The notes below the pieces were generated by a model, which did not search any database, was not told the DNA's origin, and was given only the letters and a program-made list of their open reading frames with translations. A stretch of 64,000 nucleotides of DNA from Pseudomonadota bacterium (lineage in GTDB: Bacteria > Pseudomonadota > Gammaproteobacteria > Burkholderiales > Thiobacteraceae): positions 51,260-115,259 of the forward strand of contig JAKANO010000011.1 of assembly GCA_021812385.1 (NCBI GenBank). The letters are read 5' to 3'. How positions within the stretch are numbered: position 1 is the stretch's first letter; each line of letters begins with the position of its first letter. Of this stretch, positions 1 to 7,001 are shown one piece after another. A program made the translations under genes and the position numbers.

Positions 1-379
1 TATCGCCCAAGGGAATCGCCAAAAATATCAGCGGTGGCGGCCCCGGCGTGTGGCCGAGCTTGGCCGCCGTGATGGCGGTCGCGGTGCCCACGATCAGCAC
101 TGCAGCGGCGACGAGCGCCCCGAACACACCGACGCGGCGATGCAGATCGGTGCGGCGCGTCGCCACCAAGCGTACCTGCACCAAGAAAAGCACGAACCAG
201 AGCGACATCACAAAACCGTGGGCGTGCAGCAGCGTGGGCAGTTCCGGCGTCCCGAAGCTTGTTTTCAGAAAGTAAGTGCGGGCGAATCCCGCAAACACGA
301 TGGCGATGGCCACCATCGCTGCCCATGTATAGAGTCGGCGGTCTGTAGTACTGCTTAAGGCGTTCGGTTTTACTGACAT
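1..379 (-). CDS. Polytopic membrane protein, N-terminal part (truncated by window edge)
   Basis: The minus-strand frame opens at ATG 379 and runs off the window with no stop, giving about 126 residues. An AAGGAG-like ribosome site lies about 8 bases before the ATG. The translation is strongly hydrophobic: predicted membrane helices near residues 19-38, 50-70 and 85-105, with a fourth beginning at the edge. A histidine pair (LLHAHG) sits at the start of helix 2. It resembles conserved four-to-six-helix membrane proteins of unknown function. No function can be given. The next gene (TPR protein) is on the same strand about 240 bases upstream. Confidence 0.7.
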   Translation of the reverse strand, partial: MSVKPNALSSTTDRRLYTWAAMVAIAIVFAGFARTYFLKTSFGTPELPTLLHAHGFVMSLWFVLFLVQVRLVATRRTDLHRRVGVFGALVAAAVLIVGTATAITAAKLGHTPGPPPLIFLAIPLGD

Positions 380-617
380 ATGAGCTCTCCTTATTAGGTT
401 TGTTTTGAGCGGACGAACATATAAATTATGCTACTTGCTGTTGCAAGATGCCAGCTTGCGCAAGGCGCATTGCACCCTGGGCGGGCTAAGCTTTCTAAGC
501 AGCGCGCTTTACAACGGCGGGATAGGCCGGCTGTGGCATGGACAGAGCCACAAGAAGTCATTGCCAAAAGTAGCGATCGAATTTTCTGCTTGCGTTTGAT
601 TTGTTGCGCAGAGCAAC

Positions 618-2210
618 TTATTCGGCGGAGCCTGAACCTGAGCCTGAACTGGCGCAGGCCTGCGCCAGTTGGGCGCGGTAAGCCTTGGCCTGTTCGCGCT
701 TGCCGGCCAATTCGGCAGCGCGTGCTGCGCCGTAGAGCGCGTCATAGCGGTTTGGGTTGAACTTCAGGTCCCGTTCGTAATTTTCCAAGGCCTCCTGCGG
801 GCGTTGCAGTTCGAGCAACATATCCGCCAGCATTTCGCGCGCCGTCAGTCCCAGGTCGGGATCGATAGCGGTTTCTTCTTGCTGCGCCAGCCCGCGCAGG
901 AGCGCAAGCGCTGCGTCATGCTTGCCTTCCGCATGGTAGATCCAGGCCTGGGCTTGGCGCATGTTTTGCGCCACCGCCTCGGCAAATCCAGTTCTCTTCT
1001 GCGCCAAAAGTCCCTGGTGAATGGATGCAAGCTCGGCCAGGTCCTGGCGCGCTCCGGCGAGATCGCCGGTGCGGGCCTTGCCGATGGCGCGCGCCCAGTA
1101 AATTCTCGCGTTGTACCCTGGTTCGGCTTCTGCTACGGGGGTGAGCGCCGCCGCTTCCGCCCAGCGATGCAGTTCCAGCGGATAAAGCGCCTCGAACAGG
1201 GTGAGGTCGGGCAGGCGCTGATCCATTCCGCCGCCGTGCAGGCCCTTCATCGGCGGCATGGCCTTGAGTTCGGCAAGAAGCTGCCGTGCCTGCGTTTCCT
1301 GCCTGCATTGCAGATAAGCGTAGAAGAGAAATCGCATGGCATGGAACTGATGGCTTCCGCCGCCCATGTGCAGGGCAATGGCGCGGCGGCTGGCGGCGAT
1401 GGAAGCGCGGTTCGAGGCAATGTCCTCCTGCCACATGCCCAAGCGCGCAAAAATATGCGACGGCATGTGCAAGGCATGCGGGGCGGTCGGCGCAATCTTC
1501 GCATAGCGCTGCGCCGCCGGAAGGCCGAGCCGCGCCATGCTGGGAATGTCGTAGGCGTGAATCAGGTAGTGCGCCGCGCCGGGGTGGTCGGGCTCTTCGG
1601 CAAACAGTTTCTCCAGGATTGCGGCCGCTTTCTTGCGGTTGGTGTAGGCGGTGTCATCGTCGCGTTCCGAGGCCAGCAGCGACAAGGCATAGAAGGCCGC
1701 CGCCTCGTGGTCCTGCGGATAGTCGCGGTACAACTTTTCCATGGCTTGGGAGTAGGCGCTGGCCCGCGCCTCGTGGCTGCGCTTGGCGTAGTCCGAATAA
1801 AAAACTTTGATCGCGGCGATATACGCGCGTTCGCGTGGGGATTTAGGATGCAGCGCTTCTGCCTGCTCAGCTTCGGCCAACCCGCGCTTGAGCGTGGCGG
1901 CATTCGGCTGGCTCCAGAGCGGGTGCCACAAATTCATGGCGAGGCCCCAATGCGCCATGCCACAGCGCGGATCTTCCTGGGCCGCCTGTTCGAACGCCTT
2001 CTCGGATTCCTCGTACCAGAAAGAATGCAGCATGGCCACGCCGCTCGCGAAAGTCTTCTGCGCCGGCGCCGAGCAGGAGACAGCAAAATGCACCGTGCCC
2101 ACCATGCCTAATGGGTCAGAGGCGGGTTCTGCGCTGCGCTGATTCGGTTCCGCCAACGCTGCAACAGAAAACAGAACCCCAAACGCGCACCAGCCAAGAT
2201 AGGTATTCAT
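618..2210 (-). CDS. Exported TPR-repeat protein
   Basis: This 530-residue protein has a probable signal peptide (first 20 residues, ending VAALA). I chose ATG 2210 because this peptide begins there; the open frame continues upstream to 2369, but that stretch is arginine-rich and lacks export features. The mature part is built of degenerate tetratricopeptide repeats. The motifs HYLIHAYD and MPSHIFARLG, seen in a family of bacterial TPR proteins, lie near residues 220-260. A serine/glycine-rich tail ends the protein. TPR domains bind other proteins; partner and pathway are unknown. No clear ribosome site precedes the start. Confidence 0.75.
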   Translation of the reverse strand: MNTYLGWCAFGVLFSVAALAEPNQRSAEPASDPLGMVGTVHFAVSCSAPAQKTFASGVAMLHSFWYEESEKAFEQAAQEDPRCGMAHWGLAMNLWHPLWSQPNAATLKRGLAEAEQAEALHPKSPRERAYIAAIKVFYSDYAKRSHEARASAYSQAMEKLYRDYPQDHEAAAFYALSLLASERDDDTAYTNRKKAAAILEKLFAEEPDHPGAAHYLIHAYDIPSMARLGLPAAQRYAKIAPTAPHALHMPSHIFARLGMWQEDIASNRASIAASRRAIALHMGGGSHQFHAMRFLFYAYLQCRQETQARQLLAELKAMPPMKGLHGGGMDQRLPDLTLFEALYPLELHRWAEAAALTPVAEAEPGYNARIYWARAIGKARTGDLAGARQDLAELASIHQGLLAQKRTGFAEAVAQNMRQAQAWIYHAEGKHDAALALLRGLAQQEETAIDPDLGLTAREMLADMLLELQRPQEALENYERDLKFNPNRYDALYGAARAAELAGKREQAKAYRAQLAQACASSGSGSGSAE

Positions 2211-2347
2211 ACAATAAAGTATAGGAAAGATAGGCTTCTTTTGCCGCGCTGCTCGCGGGGTAGCCCGCCAGCGCCGAATGCGCAATCCAGGAAATCCACG
2301 TCGCGGGTCAAGGCGATATGGAAAAAAATCGACACTGGGCCTACTGG

Positions 2348-3568
2348 TTAATTTGTGGGTATCGCGCATCCCGCAGGCGCAACCACCGTGCGATTTCGTC
2401 CAGCGTGTTTGGCTTGATACAGCGCTTTGTCGGCATCGTCGAGGAGCTTGTTCAAGTCGGAGCGGCAGGTGGCGCAGCTCGCTAGGCAGACGGTGACGCC
2501 GGTGCTGATCGTGACGGAAATGTTTTTTGCGCCCACGCGATGCTGCATGTTTTCGACCGTGCTGCGCAGCTTCTCCGCCAAGACCAGCGCGCCGGCCTGA
2601 TCGGTTGCGGGAAGGAGCACGCCGAACTCTTCGCCGCCATAGCGTCCGAGCGTGTCTTGCTTGCGCACGCCGGCGCCGATGATGCGCGCCACCTCCGTGA
2701 GCACCGCATCCCCGGCCGCGTGCCCATGTTCATCGTTGATCCGTTTGAAATGGTCGATGTCGATCATCAACAAGGCGAGCGGCGCTCCGACTCGCTGCGC
2801 CATGGCGATTTCCTGTTCGGCGCGCTCCGTGAAGGCGCGCCGGTTCAGGGTCTTGGTGAGAAAGTCCGTCATCGCCAGCGTGCGCAGCTCGAAGTCGCTG
2901 CGCTCCTTTTCCATCAAGATGAATCCCAGGGAGCCCAAGATATCCAGCGCGATCACGCAGACGAAAACCAGCACCTGGATCGTATTGGGTGAAACGCCGC
3001 TGCCCACCGTGGCAAACTGCTCCACGCCGAAGAGCGCCGCCAGCGCACGCAAAGCAAAAATCGGAATGACAATGGCCGTCGCCCCGAACAGCAGCCACCA
3101 GGCGCGGCCTTTTCGCGATTCCGTGTCGGTGCGGAGTATATCCAGGAGCAGCACCATCTGGGCGGCGTAGATCAGGCTGCCGTAAATCAGCCGGTGTTTG
3201 AAATCGTCGTAATCGAGCCCGGCAATGACGACGAACATCAACAGCATGGGCAGCAGACAGCGCCAGCGCGGGCAGGGCAGACCCCGGAATTCATATACCG
3301 CCACGAGCTTCATCGCCTGCGCCGCCACCATGAGGAGGTTGGCGAGCAGAATGGACGCCACATCCGGCACCGCGCCACGCACCGAGATCAGCACCCAGGC
3401 GAGCGATTCCAGCCCCATCGCGCCGGCCCAGGCCCTCAAGCCGTCGCGCCGCTCGCCGCGCGCAACGACGGCGAGGCTGAAGGCCAGCAGCCCGCTAATC
3501 ATGACGAGGGAAAATAAGAGGGTTCGGTTGGCTAGGATCATTCTGCGCGCTGCTGTGAGTAGGGCCAT
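2348..3568 (-). CDS. Membrane-bound diguanylate cyclase (GGEEF)
   Basis: This 406-residue protein is predicted to make cyclic di-GMP from two GTP. The first about 210 residues hold six or seven hydrophobic helices, probably a membrane sensory module. A GGDEF domain follows (about residues 235-395) with the active-site motif GGEEF. The inhibitory I-site is present as RKQD, five residues before GGEEF, so product inhibition is expected. A short tail with two cysteine-containing segments (CLASCATC) precedes the final helix of the domain. A GGAG ribosome site lies about 10 bases before ATG 3568. The signal sensed is unknown. Confidence 0.88.
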   Translation of the reverse strand: MALLTAARRMILANRTLLFSLVMISGLLAFSLAVVARGERRDGLRAWAGAMGLESLAWVLISVRGAVPDVASILLANLLMVAAQAMKLVAVYEFRGLPCPRWRCLLPMLLMFVVIAGLDYDDFKHRLIYGSLIYAAQMVLLLDILRTDTESRKGRAWWLLFGATAIVIPIFALRALAALFGVEQFATVGSGVSPNTIQVLVFVCVIALDILGSLGFILMEKERSDFELRTLAMTDFLTKTLNRRAFTERAEQEIAMAQRVGAPLALLMIDIDHFKRINDEHGHAAGDAVLTEVARIIGAGVRKQDTLGRYGGEEFGVLLPATDQAGALVLAEKLRSTVENMQHRVGAKNISVTISTGVTVCLASCATCRSDLNKLLDDADKALYQAKHAGRNRTVVAPAGCAIPTN

Positions 3569-3855
3569 GCAAGGCCGCTCCGCGAGATTACGGATGGCAT
3601 TCCGGGGTTATCGGACAAAACGGCGGAATCTTCAGGGGAAAAGAAGTTTATTTAACGCAGGGAGCCGTGAGCCGCCTGCTGCGAAAAATGCACCGCCCAT
3701 ATTTTATTGCAGCGACTGCTGTAACAAAAAATAGCCGCTTATTAAACGCCTCTGTCATAAAGGTTTCGTAGAGTGGCGAGGCTGATCTATGTCGCGCTGC
3801 CGCGACATGCAGCCCACACATTTCCCCTTAACCCGATGACAGAAGGAATTAAGCC

Positions 3856-5034
3856 ATGCAGAAAACCGTCTTTGCCTTAGCTTTGTCGAGCACGCTCCTT
3901 GCAGGTTCCGCCCTGGCGCATGATGACGCCGATCATGCCAAGATGCCGCGCCTGGACCATGTGTTTTTGATCATGATGGAAAACCATGCCTACGGTCAGA
4001 TCATCAATAACGCCGATGCGCCCTTCATCAACCAGATGGCCGCCTCGGCCAACCTGGCCACCAACTACTTCGGCGTCGGCCATCCCAGCTTGACCAACTA
4101 TCTGGAAGTGGTCGGCGGCTCCAACTTCGGCGTGATCAACGACCATGCCCCGGATTGGCACAACACCCAGTGCACGCCGAACCTGATTTCCGGCACGCCC
4201 TCGGACGAAAGCAGCCCGGACAAGATTTGCCCCATCGCCGGTAGCGGTACGGATGCAGCCACGCCCGCCGTGGACACCAGCAACGAAGGTACGCCGAGCA
4301 ATCCGATCTATAACATCCCCCTGGCCGCGGCGCCGACCGTGGGCAAGACCATCGCCGACCAGCTGGTCGAATCCGGCTTGAAGTGGAAGAGTTATCAGGA
4401 GAGCATCACCGCAGCGGATGTCGATGCGGTCGACTACGCGGACGGAATTTTCTCCAACAAGAGCGCGGTGAACCAAGCCAACGTGCAGAAACTGTACGCG
4501 GTCAAGCACAACCCCTTCGTGTACTTCGCCAATGTGCAGGAGAACACCGATCCCAACAACGGCTTGAACAACATCGTCGGCTTCGACGGCCTGAACGGGC
4601 TGTACGGCGACCTGCGTTCCGGCAAGGTGCCGAACCTTGCCTTCATCGCGCCTAACCAATGCCATGACATGCACGGCATCGGCAACGGCGGCCCTTTCTG
4701 CGGCTCTGGCCCGAATTCCGAGCTGGTGCAAATGGGCGATGCGTCGGTGAAAGCGTTGGTGACGACAATCAAGCACTCCAAAGCCTGGAAAGAAGGCAAC
4801 AACGCCATCGTCGTGGTGTGGGATGAAAACGACTTCAGCGGCCTGCCGAATCAGGTCGTCACCATCGTCGAGACCAACTACGGCGTGAAGGGCGTGCAGA
4901 GCAACCAAGCCTACAATCACTTCTCGCTGCTCAAGACCCTGGAAGCAGGCTTTGGTTTGCCCTGCTTGAACCATGCGTGCGATGCCAACGTGCAGGTGAT
5001 GTCCGATATGTTTAAACGGGTTGACCGCCACTAA
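3856..5034 (+). CDS. Secreted phosphoesterase (PF04185, AcpA-like)
   Basis: This 392-residue protein starts with a Sec signal peptide (residues 1-21, ending GSALA). It then shows hallmarks of the phosphoesterase/acid phosphatase family related to phospholipase C: MMENHAYG near residue 40, GVGHPSLTNYLE near 75, CHDMHG near 270, VVWDENDFSG near 315 and NHFSLLKTLE near 355. These residues bind the metals and the phosphate. The enzyme should act in the periplasm or outside the cell on phosphate esters or phospholipids; the substrate is not visible from sequence. A GAAGGAA ribosome site precedes ATG 3856. The gene stands alone and is followed by a hairpin terminator. Confidence 0.87.
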   Translation: MQKTVFALALSSTLLAGSALAHDDADHAKMPRLDHVFLIMMENHAYGQIINNADAPFINQMAASANLATNYFGVGHPSLTNYLEVVGGSNFGVINDHAPDWHNTQCTPNLISGTPSDESSPDKICPIAGSGTDAATPAVDTSNEGTPSNPIYNIPLAAAPTVGKTIADQLVESGLKWKSYQESITAADVDAVDYADGIFSNKSAVNQANVQKLYAVKHNPFVYFANVQENTDPNNGLNNIVGFDGLNGLYGDLRSGKVPNLAFIAPNQCHDMHGIGNGGPFCGSGPNSELVQMGDASVKALVTTIKHSKAWKEGNNAIVVVWDENDFSGLPNQVVTIVETNYGVKGVQSNQAYNHFSLLKTLEAGFGLPCLNHACDANVQVMSDMFKRVDRH

Positions 5035-5060
5035 AAAGCAGCGCGTTTTGCACCTAACCC

Positions 5061-5095
5061 AGCCCGCATGTCGCAAGACAGCGCGGGCTTTTTTG
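5061..5095 (+). terminator. Rho-independent terminator after the phosphoesterase gene
   Basis: An inverted repeat agcccgc (5061-5067) / gcgggct (5083-5089) is followed by a run of T to 5094. It lies 27 bases after the stop codon of the phosphoesterase gene. Confidence 0.75.
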
Positions 5096-5155
5096 CGTCT
5101 GGCGACTCGCGTAATGTTGAAATGCCGGACGCGCCCCATACGCTTTTAATTGCCC

Positions 5156-5294
5156 TAAGGAAGCTCTGCAAAAGTCCGTCATCCCCGCGAAAGCAGGGGG
5201 TCCAGGATTTCAAAAGCATCGGTAAATTAGCACTCGACTGGATGCCCTGCCTGCGCGGGCATGACGGCAGAGGGGCTTTTGCAGAGCATCCTTA
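5156..5294. repeat. MITE-like palindromic element
   Basis: Terminal inverted repeats of 19 bases, 18 matching, lie at 5156-5174 (taaggaagctctgcaaaag) and 5276-5294. Inside are two further inverted copies of the unit cgtcatccccgcgaaagcaggg and its relative, a GC-rich motif widely scattered in proteobacterial intergenic DNA. There is no coding capacity. It lies between the phosphoesterase terminator and the convergent small gene at 5344. Confidence 0.7.
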
Positions 5295-5343
5295 AGTAAA
5301 CTCGGCCGCAGCGTCGCCCGGCGCGCTGCTGGCCGCCGGCGCA

Positions 5344-5745
5344 TCAAGGACGCATGCGATCTGCTGCTCCAAAATATTTACGCGCATAGGCAACGAGTTG
5401 CGCATCCGAAGGATGATCGACCGTTTCGACGCCGATGACCTTGTCGCTCATCTGCTGATCGTGGCTGTGGATATGTTTGATCAGATTGAGCTTGGCATTG
5501 GCGGGTCCGACAACCAGGATCTCCTGCGCCTCCTTCAGCGCCTCCACCACTTCGTGATAAAAGGCCTGGTCTTCAGGGGAACGTCCGCTGCCCACGGCGC
5601 CGCCTTTATCCATGCCGCGTTTGTGATGCAACTTGCGATGCGGGTGGGCGGGATGCAGCACGGAAGACTCCACATCATCCGGGCTGATGTGCATGACGTG
5701 CGCTTCTGCGTGATCGATCCATACGACTGCATGATAATGAGACAT
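5344..5745 (-). CDS. eRF1-domain-like 'translational machinery' protein
   Basis: This 133-residue protein begins at ATG 5745, preceded by AAGGAA at the right distance; the open frame extends upstream to 5838 without any start signal. It opens with MSHYHAVVWIDHAEAHV and contains ILVVGPANAKLNLIKHI (about residues 72-88). That matches the small family annotated as translational machinery protein, which resembles domain 3 of the release factor eRF1. Its role in bacteria is not established; related families are linked to ribosome-associated stress. It is histidine-rich and cytoplasmic. Confidence 0.7.
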   Translation of the reverse strand: MSHYHAVVWIDHAEAHVMHISPDDVESSVLHPAHPHRKLHHKRGMDKGGAVGSGRSPEDQAFYHEVVEALKEAQEILVVGPANAKLNLIKHIHSHDQQMSDKVIGVETVDHPSDAQLVAYARKYFGAADRMRP

Positions 5746-6210
5746 AACATTCCTTGAGCAAGTAAAAGAAAGCCTTATTCTACTTTTTGTGGAGTTCGCT
5801 TGCGAAATAAAAATGCCGGGCACTCGGATTCTTCTCAATCATTGCCACAGCTTGCATGGCCGGCTGGGGTAGTGCAGACGGGGATTTTTTCAGTGCGCAG
5901 AGTGTGGTGGCTGCAATAACTAAAGTGAGCGTGCTACAAAGCTAGACCTGACCCAGGCTTGTTACTTGTTACTTATTCATTGTTTATTCCCTTCAGCGCC
6001 GGATCTGGGTGCGACCATCTCATTGGTGCGCAATTTGCTTGCCGATTAAGAATACCGTTCAAAACCCTTTTCAGATGGAATATTTTGTAGTGTTCCCTTC
6101 AATCCATCCCGCAATTGTTGCAGGTTCCGGAACGCCATCGGACCGGCGGAGCCCCTGTGTCAACGCGCGGCCCTCTGGCCATCGTGACTACGAAGCCCGG
6201 GAAACAGCGC
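5746..6210. other. Intergenic stretch with no convincing gene
   Basis: No open frame with coding character was seen here. It contains AT-rich DNA (5930-6000) with short direct repeats of ttgttact/ttgttactt and a fragment, agacctgaccc (about 5944-5954), that resembles the ends of the REP-like elements at 6770-6988. It separates the eRF1-like gene from the accessory J-domain and restriction-modification genes. Confidence 0.4.
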
Positions 6211-6747
6211 ATGCATGATACCCCGAGGTCTGCGGATAAAGAAGAATGGGTCATCTGGAATGGCGCTTACGGCATCGTCACCATGGCGACGATCGGCCGG
6301 GTCGAGGTCGGTGCCGGCTGCAGAATTGCATGGCTGAATCAACCCTACGACATGGCGGGTCCCTTCAGCCTTGACGAGCTCGAGGCGCACGGTCGAATCG
6401 CCTTCGCTGCCTGTATCGTCATGTCGCGCCAGAGATGGCAAGACGACCAAGTGGAACTGCGGCAGGCGTCCCTGGAAAAACGCCGTGCTGCGCAGGAACG
6501 GATGAACGAGGAATTTGCGCGCTTCTTCGGCGACCACAGCGGGTATCAAGACAACCGCAAGCCCTTCGAAGAGCGGCAACATCGGGAGGCACTGAATCTA
6601 CCGGTCGACGGAAAGCTTGAGCCATCCCAGATCAAAGCTGCTTTTCGACGGCTCGCCCAGAAGGTGCATCCCGACGTCGGGGGCAGCAACGAACAGTTCG
6701 TTCGCATTACGGAAGCGCGCAATGCGCTGCTCGAGTACATTTCGTGA
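6211..6747 (+). CDS. Orphan J-domain protein
   Basis: This 178-residue protein has a C-terminal J domain (about residues 125-178) with the essential HPD motif in KVHPDVGG and the preceding helix AAFRRLAQ. J domains stimulate Hsp70 ATPase, so DnaK is the expected partner. The first 120 residues show no zinc finger or G/F region and are not recognised; about residues 70-110 look helical and charged. ATG 6211 was chosen because coding-like composition begins there; an in-frame TTG at 6115 would add 32 residues. No strong ribosome site is visible. There is no neighbouring dnaK or grpE. Confidence 0.65.
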   Translation: MHDTPRSADKEEWVIWNGAYGIVTMATIGRVEVGAGCRIAWLNQPYDMAGPFSLDELEAHGRIAFAACIVMSRQRWQDDQVELRQASLEKRRAAQERMNEEFARFFGDHSGYQDNRKPFEERQHREALNLPVDGKLEPSQIKAAFRRLAQKVHPDVGGSNEQFVRITEARNALLEYIS

Positions 6748-6769
6748 CCGAAGGCGCCACGCGTAGGTA

Positions 6770-6988
6770 AAAAGGGCGGGGCCAGGCTTTCAATGGACAT
6801 TTTCGTCTCATCACAGATTGTAAAAGGTAAGGCCTGATGCCAGGTTGTTACACGACAAGCAGTCCTCATCTTGCTCCCTCAACCTGATTTATTGTGTGTC
6901 GCCCCGTAGGCGCAAAAAGAGAAAGGGTGGGGTCTTACCATTGATATTTTCGTTTCATTACACATTGTAAAATGTAAGGCTGGACCCC
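6770..6988. repeat. Two diverged REP-like palindromic repeats
   Basis: Copy A (about 6770-6838) and copy B (about 6907-6988) share the core attttcgt-tcat-aca-attgtaaaa-gtaaggc. Copy B is flanked by inverted ends ggtggggtcttac and gtaaggctggacccccc, and copy A has a weaker version. Such paired short palindromes resemble REP elements mobilised by RAYT transposases, an inference from pattern only. No transposase gene lies in the window. Confidence 0.55.
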
Positions 6989-7001
6989 CCACGCTTCGCC
7001 C

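Noticed and set aside
669..2111. Long plus-strand open frame (480 codons)
   Set aside because: It is antisense to the TPR gene, arginine-rich and without motifs or a ribosome site; it is a by-product of codon bias.
3877..5139. Long minus-strand open frame (420 codons)
   Set aside because: It is antisense to the secreted phosphoesterase, which has clear family motifs and a signal peptide.
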